Origin: JAJFJD01 sp965228425
GTDB taxonomy: Bacteria; Pseudomonadota; Alphaproteobacteria; UBA8366
Assembly (NCBI GenBank): GCA_965228425.1
Contig: OZ245815.1
Span: 5,022,001 to 5,086,000 of the forward strand
DNA length: 64,000 bases
Direction of reading: 5' to 3'
Shown: positions 1-9,048 of the stretch, one piece after another
Layout of the letters: each line of letters opens with the position of its first letter
Numbering within the stretch: position 1 is the first letter of the stretch
The notes under the pieces: model-generated
The model's database searches: none
Told to the model about the DNA's origin: nothing
What the model saw: the letters and a program-made list of their open reading frames with translations, nothing else
Position numbers and translations under genes: made by a program

Positions 1-96
1 GACCATACCGCCGCGCAGGAAGCCTTCCAAAAGGTCGTCGACGGCTGGCTACACGACGGCGCGCTGACACGCGCAAACGATGGGGAAAGCGCATGA
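1..96 (+). CDS. C-terminal fragment of an upstream gene, probably SufD
   Basis: Only the last 31 codons are inside the window; the frame is open from base 1 and ends in TGA at 94-96, which overlaps the ATG of sufS. In alphaproteobacterial suf operons, sufD, the scaffold subunit of the SufBCD complex, commonly sits directly before sufS. A short tail ending in a Trp-Leu segment fits a SufD C terminus but is not diagnostic. The assignment is therefore mainly by position and is tentative; the translational overlap does show that it belongs to the same operon as sufS. Confidence 0.55.
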   Translation, partial: DHTAAQEAFQKVVDGWLHDGALTRANDGESA

Positions 97-1358
97 CCAC
101 CAACGCTGCGGCAAAGACGGACGGTCCCGGCCTGACGTCCGAATTGGATATCAAGAGGATCCGGGCGGATTTCCCGGCCATGTCCGTGGAAGTCCACGGC
201 AAGCCGCTGGTGTTTCTCGACAGCGGCGCGTCGGCGCAGAAACCGCACGCGGTCATCGACACCATGCGCCGCGTTTATGAAAGCGAATACGCCAACGTCC
301 ATCGGGGCGCCTATTACCTGAGCGAGCGGTCGACCGCGCTCTACGAAGGTGCGCGCGACACGCTGCGCGACTTCCTGAATGCGCGCGACCGCAAGGAAAT
401 CATCTTCACGCGCAACGCGACGGAGGCGATCAACCTGGTTGCCTTCGCCTGGGGCCGCAGCATGCTGAAGCCCGGCGACGAGATCATCATTTCCGAGATG
501 GAGCATCACTCCAACATCGTGCCGTGGCAGATGCTGCGCGACGAAAAGGACCTGGTCCTCAAGGTCGCGCCGGTCAGCGACGACGGCGAATTCCTCATGG
601 ATGCCTTCAAGTCATTGCTGACCGACCGCACCAAGCTGGTCGCGATCACCCATACCTCGAACGTGCTGGGCACGATCACACCCGCCAAGGAGATCGCGCG
701 GCTGGCCCATGACGCGGGCGCCAAGGTACTGTTCGACGGCGCGCAAGCCGCGGTTCACATGCCGGTCGACGTGCAGGATATCGATTGCGACTTCTATGCG
801 ATCACCGGCCACAAGCTGTATGGCCCATCGGGCATCGGCGTGCTGTACGGCAAGGAAGACCTGCTCGACGCCATGCCGCCGTTCATGGGCGGCGGCGACA
901 TGATCAGTTCGGTGTCCTTCGAGAAATCGACCTGGGCGCCGCTGCCGGCGAAATTCGAAGCCGGCACCCCGGCCATCGTCCAGGCCATCGGCTTGGCCGC
1001 CGCGGTCGACTATGTCACCGGCATCGGGTTCGACGCCATCGCGGCGCACGAGCATGACCTGCTGAACTACACGACGCAGAAGCTGGCCTCGATCGAGGAC
1101 CTCCGGCTGATCGGCACCGCGCCGAACAAGGCGGCGGTGGTGTCTTTCGAACTGGGCAAGATCCACGCCCATGACGTCAGCACGATCGTCGACCGCGCCG
1201 GGGTCGCGATCCGCGCCGGGCATCATTGCGCGGAACCGTTGATGGACCGGATGGGCGTCCCCGCCACGGCGCGCGCGTCCTTCGGCCTGTATAATACGCG
1301 GGAAGACGCCGACATCTTGGTCGAGGCGCTCGAAACCGTGCAGGAGATTTTCGGCTGA
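93..1358 (+). CDS. sufS: SufS-type cysteine desulfurase
   Basis: PLP enzyme that removes sulfur from L-cysteine as an enzyme-bound persulfide and passes it to the SUF Fe-S cluster machinery in the cytoplasm. At 421 residues it is typical of group II (SufS/CsdA) desulfurases. The PLP lysine lies in ITGHKLYGPSG (about K241) and the persulfide cysteine in RAGHHCAEP (about C379). The N-terminal VHRGAYYLSERS segment is also characteristic of the group. The ATG overlaps the stop of the preceding gene and the TGA shares a base with the next ATG, so the genes are translationally coupled. No internal damage is seen. Confidence 0.97.
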   Translation: MTTNAAAKTDGPGLTSELDIKRIRADFPAMSVEVHGKPLVFLDSGASAQKPHAVIDTMRRVYESEYANVHRGAYYLSERSTALYEGARDTLRDFLNARDRKEIIFTRNATEAINLVAFAWGRSMLKPGDEIIISEMEHHSNIVPWQMLRDEKDLVLKVAPVSDDGEFLMDAFKSLLTDRTKLVAITHTSNVLGTITPAKEIARLAHDAGAKVLFDGAQAAVHMPVDVQDIDCDFYAITGHKLYGPSGIGVLYGKEDLLDAMPPFMGGGDMISSVSFEKSTWAPLPAKFEAGTPAIVQAIGLAAAVDYVTGIGFDAIAAHEHDLLNYTTQKLASIEDLRLIGTAPNKAAVVSFELGKIHAHDVSTIVDRAGVAIRAGHHCAEPLMDRMGVPATARASFGLYNTREDADILVEALETVQEIFG

Positions 1359-1831
1359 TGCTTGACGAGTTACGCGAACTGTATCAAGAGGTCATCCTCG
1401 ACCACGGCAAGCAGCCGCGGAACTTCCGCCGGCCCGACAGCCCGACCAACGAAGCGGCGGGCCGCAACCCGCTGTGCGGCGACCAGCTCGTCATCTATCT
1501 CAGCCTGAGCGACGACGGCAAAATCGAAGACGCCGCCTTCGTCGGCAAGGGCTGCGCGATCTCGATGGCCTCGGCGTCGATGATGACCGAGATCGTCAAG
1601 GGCAAGACCGTCGCGGACGCCAAGAAGCTGTTCGAGAATTTCCATCATATGTGCACCGACGACGACGCCGAAGGGTTCGACGGCGATGACGACGAGGACG
1701 TGGAACGCCTGCAGGTCCTGTCCGGTGTGCGGCAGTTTCCGGTGCGGGTGAAATGCGCGACGCTGCCCTGGCACACTCTCGCCGCCGCGATCGACGGGGT
1801 CGAGGAAATCAGCACGGAGACGGATTCGTGA
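1358..1831 (+). CDS. sufU: SufU/IscU-like Fe-S scaffold or sulfur-transfer protein
   Basis: 157-residue member of the U-type family, which accepts persulfide sulfur from SufS or scaffolds clusters. Three conserved cysteines are visible: C40 in LCGDQ (with D42), C66 in GKGCAIS, and C133 in RVKCATLPW. These match the zinc or cluster ligands of SufU. An insert of about 20 residues rich in Asp/Glu, near residues 95-115, lies between the second and third cysteines, where SufU differs from IscU. It starts at the base where sufS ends and overlaps the next gene, as expected for an operon. SufU-type sulfur relay is the more likely role because SufS is its neighbour. Confidence 0.93.
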   Translation: MLDELRELYQEVILDHGKQPRNFRRPDSPTNEAAGRNPLCGDQLVIYLSLSDDGKIEDAAFVGKGCAISMASASMMTEIVKGKTVADAKKLFENFHHMCTDDDAEGFDGDDDEDVERLQVLSGVRQFPVRVKCATLPWHTLAAAIDGVEEISTETDS

Positions 1832-2244
1832 GCGGCGACCCCACCAAAGGCAGCGACGGCCTGAGCCTTCAGGACTTCATGCCGGCGGGCGCCGGGGATA
1901 CGGTCGCCCATGCCGGCAAACCGCTCGATCCCGGCACCCCGGTGGCGGACAAGGAAACCGTGATCGAGGCAATGAAAACGGTTCACGACCCCGAAATTCC
2001 AGTAAATATTTACGATCTTGGTCTCATATATGCGCTAGATATCGCCGAGGACGGGTCGGCCCAGGTCCAAATGACGCTGACCGCCCCGGCCTGTCCGGTG
2101 GCCGGCCAGATGCCGATCGACGTGGCCAACGCGGTCGCCGGCGTCGACGGGATCGGCGAAGTGACGGTAGAACTGGTCTGGGAGCCGGCCTGGACCAAGG
2201 ATAGGATGTCGGAAGAAGCGCGACTTGCGCTCGACATGTGGTAA
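1828..2244 (+). CDS. sufT: SufT / MIP18 (DUF59) Fe-S maturation protein
   Basis: A small cytoplasmic DUF59 protein thought to help mature Fe-S proteins. The hallmark segment HDPEIPVNIYDLGLIY lies at about residues 53-68, and the conserved Cys in TAPACPVAG is at about C89, as in MIP18/SufT. The start chosen is GTG at 1828, overlapping the TGA of sufU, which gives 138 residues. An upstream in-frame ATG at 1753 would extend 25 residues into sufU and is unlikely. The first 45 residues are low-complexity, Gly/Asp/Pro-rich and probably disordered. It is the fourth gene of the suf run. Confidence 0.9.
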   Translation: MSGDPTKGSDGLSLQDFMPAGAGDTVAHAGKPLDPGTPVADKETVIEAMKTVHDPEIPVNIYDLGLIYALDIAEDGSAQVQMTLTAPACPVAGQMPIDVANAVAGVDGIGEVTVELVWEPAWTKDRMSEEARLALDMW

Positions 2245-2284
2245 AATCACCCTATATCAACGGGTAAGCAGCAGAGATAGAGCC

Positions 2285-2620
2285 ATGCCAGCAGCAATGA
2301 TGACCCTGACCGACGCGGCCGCGGACCGCGTAAAACACCTGATGTCCCAGACCGATAGGCCGCTTGTCGGGTTGCGCGTCGGCGTGAAGGCGCAGGGTTG
2401 TTCCGGCATGAGCTATTACGTGGAATACGCCGAAGAGCAGAAGAAGTTCGAGGAAGTCGTCGAGGACAAGGGGGTGACCATCCTGATCGACCCGGCGGCG
2501 ACCATGTTCCTGATCGGCTCGGAAATGGACTATCAGGAAGACAAGCTGCAGTCCGGGTTCGTGTTCAACAATCCGAACGAGAAGGGCCGCTGCGGCTGCG
2601 GCGAATCCTTCCACATCTAA
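2285..2620 (+). CDS. sufA: A-type Fe-S carrier SufA/IscA
   Basis: 111-residue A-type carrier, receiving Fe-S clusters from the SufBCD scaffold and delivering them to apoproteins. The three invariant cysteines are present: C39 in QGCSGM and the C-terminal GRCGCGESF pair (C103, C105). The ATG at 2285 is preferred over a frame extension to 2225 that would overlap the end of sufT. A 40-base gap separates it from sufT, and the suf operon ends here or continues into the PP-loop gene 18 bases downstream. Nothing distinguishes SufA from IscA or ErpA in sequence alone; the operon context favours SufA. Confidence 0.93.
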   Translation: MPAAMMTLTDAAADRVKHLMSQTDRPLVGLRVGVKAQGCSGMSYYVEYAEEQKKFEEVVEDKGVTILIDPAATMFLIGSEMDYQEDKLQSGFVFNNPNEKGRCGCGESFHI

Positions 2621-2638
2621 TCTGTATCGGCCGTCCCC

Positions 2639-3322
2639 ATGCCGGCCTACCCCCTCAAGAAACCGAAACTGTGGCTGTCCTGGAGCAGCGGCAAGGATAG
2701 CGCCTGGGCGCTGCATGCCTTACGCCAACGGGGCGACTATGAGATCGCCGGGCTGCTGACCACGATCAACGAGACCGCGTCGCGGGTCGCCATGCACGCG
2801 GTGCGCGAGACGCTGCTGGACCGGCAAGCCGAGGCCGCCGGACTGCCGTTGGTCAAGGTGCCGATCCCGCATCCCTGTCCGAACGAGGCCTATGAAGAGG
2901 CGATGCGCCGCGCCATGAATCGCGCCAAGCGCGACGGCGTCGTGGCGATGGCCTTCGGCGACCTGTTCCTGGAGGACGTGCGGCAATACCGCATCGACAA
3001 GCTGGCGCCGACCGGCATCGACCCGGTGTTCCCGGTGTGGGGGTTGGAGACCGCCGCCCTGGCGCAGGAGATGGTGGCAAGCGGCTTGCGCGCCCACATC
3101 ACCTGCGTCGACCCGAACCAACTCGACCCCGGTTTCGCGGGGCGTACCTTCGACGCGGATTTCATCGCCGACCTGCCCGACGGGGTCGACCCCTGCGGCG
3201 AAAACGGCGAATTCCACAGCTTCGCCCACAAGGGCCCGATGTTCGACACGCCGGTCGCAATCACCCCCGGCGAGGTGGTCGAGCGCGACGGCTTCGTGTT
3301 TGCGGATTTGTTGTTGGGCTAA
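2639..3322 (+). CDS. PP-loop ATP-binding protein of the Dph6 / DUF71 family
   Basis: 227-residue adenine-nucleotide alpha-hydrolase fold protein. The PP-loop SSGKDS is at residues 16-21, and the family segment FGDLFLEDVRQYR is near the middle, with NGEFHSF towards the C terminus as in Dph6 amidoligases. Archaeal and eukaryotic relatives amidate diphthine on EF-2, but bacteria lack diphthamide, so the bacterial substrate is unknown. An ATP-dependent amidation or ligation is the reasonable general inference. It begins 18 bases after sufA and could be cotranscribed, although a link to Fe-S assembly is unproven. Confidence 0.85.
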   Translation: MPAYPLKKPKLWLSWSSGKDSAWALHALRQRGDYEIAGLLTTINETASRVAMHAVRETLLDRQAEAAGLPLVKVPIPHPCPNEAYEEAMRRAMNRAKRDGVVAMAFGDLFLEDVRQYRIDKLAPTGIDPVFPVWGLETAALAQEMVASGLRAHITCVDPNQLDPGFAGRTFDADFIADLPDGVDPCGENGEFHSFAHKGPMFDTPVAITPGEVVERDGFVFADLLLG

Positions 3323-3328
3323 GCGCCC

Positions 3329-4438
3329 TCAATCGATCCGGTATTTCTTCACCATGTCCCAATCGAGCTGGATATCGAAGCCGGGGCCGGTTGGCACCGC
3401 AATCTCGCCGTCTTCGACCGGCGGGCGATTGGCGAACATCCCATCCCAGATGGGGTCACGGTCCGGATCGGCGAAGCATTCCACATAGGTGCCGTGCGGC
3501 ACGCCCGACAGCATGTGCAGCGCGATCTGGCCTTCCTCGTGATGCGCCATCTTTACATTGTTGACCGCGCACATCCCGGCCACGCGTCGCCATTCGGTCG
3601 GCCCGCCCGATTCCGACGCGTCGAGATTGCAGAAATCGATGGCCACCGCCTCGATCATCCGCCGGACGCCATGGCCGGTGATCTCGCTCTGCCCGGCGGT
3701 CACCGGGATCGACGCGGCGCGCCGCACGGCGGCATTGCCCGCCACATCGTCATACCAGTGGACCGGCTCCTCGAACCACAGGATGTCGAGCGGCTCGATC
3801 ATCCGGGCGAAGCGCACCGCGTCGTCGATGTCCCAGCCGCGGTTGGCGTCGACGGCGAGCAGGAAGTCCGGCCCGGCGCCGTCGCGCGCCGCCGCGACCC
3901 GTTCGAAATCCTTCTCGGGCGTCAGGCCCCCGACCTTGAACTTGCAGCCCGCCATGCCGCGATCCTTCAGCATCTCCATCTCGCGGCGGTAGTCGTCCAG
4001 CGTCACATCGTCCTCGTAATACCCGCCGATGGAGATGATCGGCATCCGGTCGCGGCAGCCGCCGAACAGCTTGGCGACGCTGACCCCCTGCGCCTTGCCG
4101 GCGATATCCCACAGCGCGGTGTCGACACAGGCGATTGCTTCCATCGCCACCTTCCGGTCGCGGACGGTATGCGCGATGGGGAACATCTTGGCCCAGTGCC
4201 GTTCGATCGCCGCCGCCTCCTCGCCGAGGACCAGCGGCGCCAACTCGTCCTGGATGATCTTGCAGATTTCCGGCCCATGGTTGCGGTTGTCGCCGTTGTA
4301 GACCTCGCTGACGACGCCGTCGTCGGTGTACAGCTTGGTGATCACCGTGCAACGGGATGGGACCGAATACTTGCTGCCGCCGAACACCCGTTTCAGCGGA
4401 ATTCGAATCGGAATGGTCTCAATTTTCTCGATGCGCAT
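3329..4438 (-). CDS. Enolase-superfamily sugar-acid dehydratase / mandelate racemase-like enzyme
   Basis: 369-residue enolase-superfamily protein with an N-terminal capping domain and a C-terminal barrel. The KxK acid-base motif (CKFKVGG, K166 and K168) and metal ligands D197 (VDANRGW), E223 (WFEEP) and E252 (GQSEITG) are visible, as is His299/300 (MAHHEEG) on a late strand. These match the mandelate racemase subgroup, whose members abstract a proton alpha to a carboxylate and mostly dehydrate aldonic or aldaric acids. The exact substrate cannot be read from sequence. It is convergent with the PP-loop gene (6 bases apart) and divergent from the gamma-glutamyltranspeptidase gene. Confidence 0.88.
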   Translation of the reverse strand: MRIEKIETIPIRIPLKRVFGGSKYSVPSRCTVITKLYTDDGVVSEVYNGDNRNHGPEICKIIQDELAPLVLGEEAAAIERHWAKMFPIAHTVRDRKVAMEAIACVDTALWDIAGKAQGVSVAKLFGGCRDRMPIISIGGYYEDDVTLDDYRREMEMLKDRGMAGCKFKVGGLTPEKDFERVAAARDGAGPDFLLAVDANRGWDIDDAVRFARMIEPLDILWFEEPVHWYDDVAGNAAVRRAASIPVTAGQSEITGHGVRRMIEAVAIDFCNLDASESGGPTEWRRVAGMCAVNNVKMAHHEEGQIALHMLSGVPHGTYVECFADPDRDPIWDGMFANRPPVEDGEIAVPTGPGFDIQLDWDMVKKYRID

Positions 4439-4526
4439 GATGCCCCTTCCGCGAGCCGGCGGCGGTTTTACGGTTCCTTAATCCGGAAATTATACGCAAG
4501 GTGGGCATTCAACAGGAATCGCCGCG

Positions 4527-6290
4527 ATGAAACAGTTGAAAAAACACCATTTCTTACGCCTTTTCCGGGTAACCATCCTAACTGCCATCGTCGCCGCGCC
4601 GGGAATGGCGCACGCGCAGGCGCAGCCGGAGATCCATACCGGCTTCCAGAAGAAGGAGGCGGTCCGCGCCAAGTCCTTCATGATCTCGGCGGCCAACCCG
4701 CATGCGAGCCGCGCCGGCTATGCAATCCTGGAGCGCGGCGGGTCCGCGGCGGATGCGGCGATCGCGGCGGCGTTGATGCTGACCCTGGTCGAACCGCAGG
4801 CGTCGGGCATCGGCGGCGGCGGCTACATGCTGCACTGGTCGCAGACCACGAAAACGCTCGATGCCTATGACGCGGCGGTGGTCGCCCCGAAAGCGGTGAA
4901 GCCCGATCATTTCCTGGACAGCGGCGGCGACCCGGTGAAGCGCAGCACGGCCGGCTTCGGCGGCCGCACCGTCGGCGTGCCGGGCCAGCTCCGCCTGTTC
5001 GCGGAAATCCATGCGAAACACGGCAAACTGCCGTGGAAGGACCTGTTCCAACCGACGATCGACCTCGCCGAGAAAGGCTTCGCGGTCTCGCCCCGCCTGC
5101 ATAAGCAGACGCACGGCAAACGCAAGAAATTCACCGACCCAACGGCGACGTCGTATTTCCTGGATGCGGACGGCGAAGCCTGGCCCGTCGGCCACATCCT
5201 GGTCAACACGCCGCTGGCGGACACCCTTCGCCAGGTCGCCGAGCGCGGCGTCGACGCCTTCTATACCGGCCCGATCGCGCAGGACATCGCCAACGCGGTG
5301 ACCAAGGCCAGCGAATACCCGTCCCCGATGACGGCGGAAGAGATCGCGGCCTACCAAATCAAGCCGCATGCGCCGGTCTGCACCATCTATCGGCAGCACC
5401 GCGTGTGCGGCGTCGGCCCGTCGACCACCGGCGGCCTGACCGTCGCGATGACGCTGCGCCTGCTGGAGCCGTTCGACATGGCCGGGCTCGGCCCTAATTC
5501 ACCGGACGCCATCCATCTTTTCCTGGAGGCGTCGAAGCTCGCCTATGCGGACCGGTCGCAGTATATCGGCGATCCGGATTTCGTCCCGGTCCCGATCGCA
5601 GGTCTGCTGGACCACGCCTATCTGGCCGAGCGTGCGAAGAAAATCGATCCGGCCGAGTCGATGGGACGGCCGCAACCGGGACTGCCGCCGATGCGGAAGG
5701 CGTGGCGCCTCGCCCCCGACGACACGCCGGAATCGCCGTCGACCACGCATCTCACCGCCGTCGACAAGGACGGTAACGCAGTGTCCTTCACCACCACGAT
5801 CGGACGCGGGTTCGGCGCGGGCATCATGACGCGCGGTTTCCTGCTGAACGATCAGTTGCTGGCGTTTTCCTTCCGGCCGACCAAGAACGGCGACCCGGTC
5901 GCCAACGCCCCGGCGGGCGGCAAGCGGCCACGCTCCTCGATGTCGCCGACGATCGTCTTCCGGCCGGACGGCCGGGTGCGGCTTGTCGTCGGCTCGCCCG
6001 GCGGAACGCGCATCATCGGCTACGTGACGAAGACCATCGTCGCCGTGCTCGACTGGCAGATGGACATCCAGTCGGCGATCTCGCTGCCGCATTTCGCGGC
6101 CCGCACCCGCCGCGCCGAATTGGAAAAGGACACTCTGGCGACCCGTTTCGTCGACGCCCTGGAGGACAAAGACCATTCGGTGAAAGTCCGCCACCTGACC
6201 AGCGGCCTGCACGGAATCGAAATCCTACCCGACGGCACCCTCGTCGGCGGCGCCGACCCGCGCCGCGAGGGCATCGCGTTAGGCGGTTAA
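4527..6290 (+). CDS. ggt: Gamma-glutamyltranspeptidase (glutathione hydrolase)
   Basis: 587-residue Ntn hydrolase that cleaves gamma-glutamyl bonds, for example in glutathione, in the periplasm. Residues 1-30 form a Sec signal peptide with a basic start and an AHA cleavage site. The proenzyme self-cleaves before a conserved Thr, here T406 in STTHLTAVD, which separates large and small subunits. The GGG segment near ASGIGGGGY and the PRSSMSPTIV block are typical of the family. It stands alone between the divergent dehydratase gene and a membrane glycosyltransferase gene. Paralogues that act as acylases, such as cephalosporin acylase, share this fold and cannot be excluded. Confidence 0.93.
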   Translation: MKQLKKHHFLRLFRVTILTAIVAAPGMAHAQAQPEIHTGFQKKEAVRAKSFMISAANPHASRAGYAILERGGSAADAAIAAALMLTLVEPQASGIGGGGYMLHWSQTTKTLDAYDAAVVAPKAVKPDHFLDSGGDPVKRSTAGFGGRTVGVPGQLRLFAEIHAKHGKLPWKDLFQPTIDLAEKGFAVSPRLHKQTHGKRKKFTDPTATSYFLDADGEAWPVGHILVNTPLADTLRQVAERGVDAFYTGPIAQDIANAVTKASEYPSPMTAEEIAAYQIKPHAPVCTIYRQHRVCGVGPSTTGGLTVAMTLRLLEPFDMAGLGPNSPDAIHLFLEASKLAYADRSQYIGDPDFVPVPIAGLLDHAYLAERAKKIDPAESMGRPQPGLPPMRKAWRLAPDDTPESPSTTHLTAVDKDGNAVSFTTTIGRGFGAGIMTRGFLLNDQLLAFSFRPTKNGDPVANAPAGGKRPRSSMSPTIVFRPDGRVRLVVGSPGGTRIIGYVTKTIVAVLDWQMDIQSAISLPHFAARTRRAELEKDTLATRFVDALEDKDHSVKVRHLTSGLHGIEILPDGTLVGGADPRREGIALGG

Positions 6291-6429
6291 TCGAAGGGCT
6301 CGAAATTAAAGAAGTCTTAAGACCACAAACACTAATAGATAATGGAGCATCCCGTTACAGGCGGGCCAATGCTTCGTTCCAGCGAGACAGTCAAGCCGCA
6401 GCCAAATCGCATCCGGGTCCTTAAAGACA

Positions 6430-8127
6430 TTGTTCGCACAAGTCAGCACTGATCTTGTTAACACATCTGTCGACAATCGGACCCGAGGGTCGCAGTTGTC
6501 TTTCCTGCCAGCGGTGATCGCTGCCGCAATCGCCGCGGTCGGATACTTCACGATGGCGCTCTGGATTCTCCGATCCGGACATCTTCACGAAGACGCCTAT
6601 ATCTTGCTCACATACGTGCAGAATCTCGCGCAAGGGCACGGCATCGCCTATTTTCCGGGTGGTAACCCCGCCGAAGGCGCAACTGATTTTCTGTGGATGG
6701 CAACGCTGGCTTTGTTCCAATGGGTCGGCGTCGACGGTGCCATTGCCGCCGCAGTTCTTAACGCCATCGGGATTGGAATTATCGCCTACGTGGCGCTAAA
6801 AGGATTGTCGGGGGCCAAGCCCGAACCGACGGCGGTAGTTTTCACGGCCTGCGCTATCGGTCTGCTTCTCCTTTCGCCGATTGCCGCCGCCAGCCTTGCT
6901 GGTTTCAGCACTGCCTTCTTCGCGGCTATCGTCGTGATAACTTTCGCCATTTTTGTCGACGAGAAATCGAGATGGCAATTTGCCATACCTTGGCTCGCAC
7001 TTTTCCTCGGCCTCGTCCGACCAGAGGGGATTCTTATCGGTGGCGCATATGCGCTGCTGGTCCTGCACGACGTCTGGCGCAGTCGAAATCAAGGTCGGTA
7101 CATTGTTCATCTGGCGCTTACTGCGATCGTCGGCGCATCTTATTTTTTCTGGCGCTATGAGTATTTCGGCTACGTGCTGCCATTGCCGCTCTATGTGAAG
7201 AGTCATGGTGGAGGCGTGCATCTGGGCTTGCATAGCGGGCTGATCGCCAATTACCTGTGGTTCCTCTTGAATATCGTTCTGGTAGGCATTGTCGCAATCG
7301 CGACTCTTCGCGACAAGGCTCGGCGCTATAGGTTTTTCCTGGGTTTTTCACCACTTCTGCTGTTGCTCGTGAGCCTTTCGATGGCGCAACAGACACAAAA
7401 TGTGGCCTATCGTTTCCAGGGACCGATTACCGCCACGCTATTTGTAGTCGCGCTCATGTACCTTGGCCCATGGCTGACATCGGTGCGACGGCTGATCCTC
7501 ACGGCGCTAATTCTGCTGGGTGTAGCCCTGCCATTCAAATTACAGCATTCAGCAGTATTGAATGAAATGCGCCGATGGGACTACATAAATTATTTCCCGT
7601 ATCGCCTTAATGCATTGCTCGATGAGCACACAACGATCGCGCTTACGGAAGCCGGCCGGATGGGATACGGGATTAAAGGCAGGAAATTTGACCTGGTCGG
7701 CCTAAACACGCCCGACACCGCCATCAATCAGCTCGATTTGAGCTACTTAAACCATCTCGTTCCTGACCTGATTTTTGTGCACACCGGCTACACTCTCGAG
7801 CCCTGGCCACCAACGAGCAACCGGTTCTTCAACGTCACGATCGATGAAATCGAATCCCGAATCAGGGTCGAGCCCGACTGGCGCAAAGTTGATAATCCAG
7901 TCCGCCGGGCACCTTTGGTGACCTACGAATTTTTGCGCCAGCACAGCGATACCTACCGAATCATCGTGGTCTATTTCGCGTCACGCTATTGGCATCTCTA
8001 TGCCATTAGGAAAGACGGTCGGATCGCCTATGATGATTTCGTCGAGGCCCTTTCGGATAGCTTCGCTCCCGAAAACCGACTTTCGTATTGGGAAATGCAG
8101 CGACTGCGCCGAACACAGGGCAACTAG
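6430..8127 (+). CDS. GT-C fold polyprenol-linked glycosyltransferase, integral membrane
   Basis: About 565 residues with some ten hydrophobic segments in the N-terminal two-thirds, followed by a soluble C-terminal part. Just after the first membrane segment, HEDAYILLTYVQNLAQGHG and EGATDFLW match the first periplasmic loop of GT-C transferases of the arabinosyl/mannosyl (AftB-like) kind. There an acidic pair binds the lipid-phosphate sugar donor. The later motif EAGRMGYGIKGRKFDLVGLN is also typical. The start is uncertain: a TTG at 6430 gives a sensible N terminus, and the first in-frame ATG lies inside the first membrane helix. Codon use is visibly more AT-rich than in its neighbours, suggesting acquisition. 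The sugar and acceptor are unknown. Confidence 0.75.
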   Translation: MFAQVSTDLVNTSVDNRTRGSQLSFLPAVIAAAIAAVGYFTMALWILRSGHLHEDAYILLTYVQNLAQGHGIAYFPGGNPAEGATDFLWMATLALFQWVGVDGAIAAAVLNAIGIGIIAYVALKGLSGAKPEPTAVVFTACAIGLLLLSPIAAASLAGFSTAFFAAIVVITFAIFVDEKSRWQFAIPWLALFLGLVRPEGILIGGAYALLVLHDVWRSRNQGRYIVHLALTAIVGASYFFWRYEYFGYVLPLPLYVKSHGGGVHLGLHSGLIANYLWFLLNIVLVGIVAIATLRDKARRYRFFLGFSPLLLLLVSLSMAQQTQNVAYRFQGPITATLFVVALMYLGPWLTSVRRLILTALILLGVALPFKLQHSAVLNEMRRWDYINYFPYRLNALLDEHTTIALTEAGRMGYGIKGRKFDLVGLNTPDTAINQLDLSYLNHLVPDLIFVHTGYTLEPWPPTSNRFFNVTIDEIESRIRVEPDWRKVDNPVRRAPLVTYEFLRQHSDTYRIIVVYFASRYWHLYAIRKDGRIAYDDFVEALSDSFAPENRLSYWEMQRLRRTQGN

Positions 8128-8183
8128 ACTGAATCGGGTTTTTCCTCGGTTTGGTTCGGCCCATCCGCGAGTTCGATCGCCCT

Positions 8184-8892
8184 CTACCGCCGCAGCGTCA
8201 GCAGCTGGTACGGCACCCAATCCCGCACCGGCGATAGCTCGGGCTGGATCAGGCAGCGTCCCTTACTGTCCGGGCCGCGCACCACCTTGCCGGCCACCGC
8301 GCAGATCGTGCGGCTGCAGAATTTGTTGCGCAGCGGGCGGCCGTCCGGCCATTTTTCCGCGATCCGAACCTCGCGTCCCACCTTGCAGACCTTGTGCGCG
8401 GCCGCCGGCGCCTTCGGTGCGGCAGAAACCTTGTCGCAGTTGGTCACGCACACCCGTTCCTTGCGGATCTTGCCGCCACAGCGTTTGAAACATGTGTCGT
8501 CGAGGCTGCGGCACCGGGAATAGTCGCGTCGGCAGTCTCGGATGCGGTTCTGGCATGAATTCAAAGTGTTGCTGTAGCTGAGATCGCAGCGGGGCGCCCG
8601 GTTCCGCGCGCAATAGGACCGCGCCGCACTGGTCTCCCGCTTGCAATCGCGGAACTGCCGCTTACGGTCCAGTTCGCAGCGGTCGGTTTCGGCGTTCTGG
8701 TTACTTTCACATTGCAGCCGCGTCGCATTGATTGAGACACCGCTGCCCCGACACCGTGGCCGGTGGGGTACGAAAGGTCTTGGTCTTGTAGCGCGGCTCG
8801 CCGTCGATCGCGGCGCAACCGCTCACCAGTAGCGCGACCGCCGCGACAAAAACGGAAACAACGGCAGTTCTTACGACCGAGCTCGACGTCAT
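8184..8892 (-). pseudogene. Frameshifted gene for a Cys-rich lipoprotein
   Basis: ATG at 8892 starts a lipoprotein signal peptide ending in the lipobox LLVSGC. The frame runs on as QRCLNQCDAAAM and then stops at 8707. Shifting frame by one base near 8713-8718 restores a continuous reading with the same character: QCESNQNAETDRCELDRKRQ, then regularly spaced cysteines to LLTLRR at 8184. The joined product of roughly 235 residues would carry about twenty Cys in CxxxC-like spacing and a basic C terminus. Either a real one-base indel inactivated the gene or the assembly has an error here. I do not recognise the family; an outer-membrane-anchored disulfide-rich protein is the inference. Confidence 0.7.
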
Positions 8893-9048
8893 CCGGCCCC
8901 CCAAGAGTTTCTGTCAGCGCGCACACGAAATTCGCGCCGCCCCCCTGGGTATCACCGTGCCCTTACCGCATGTCGCAATGCAAAGTGGCAGGTTCGGGTC
9001 AATTGCACGCCCGTGATTCCGACCCAAATCGGAGCAACCGTTCGGACC

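Noticed and set aside
2639..3322. True diphthamide synthase
   Set aside because: Bacteria have no diphthamide on EF-G and no dph1/2/5 genes are present.
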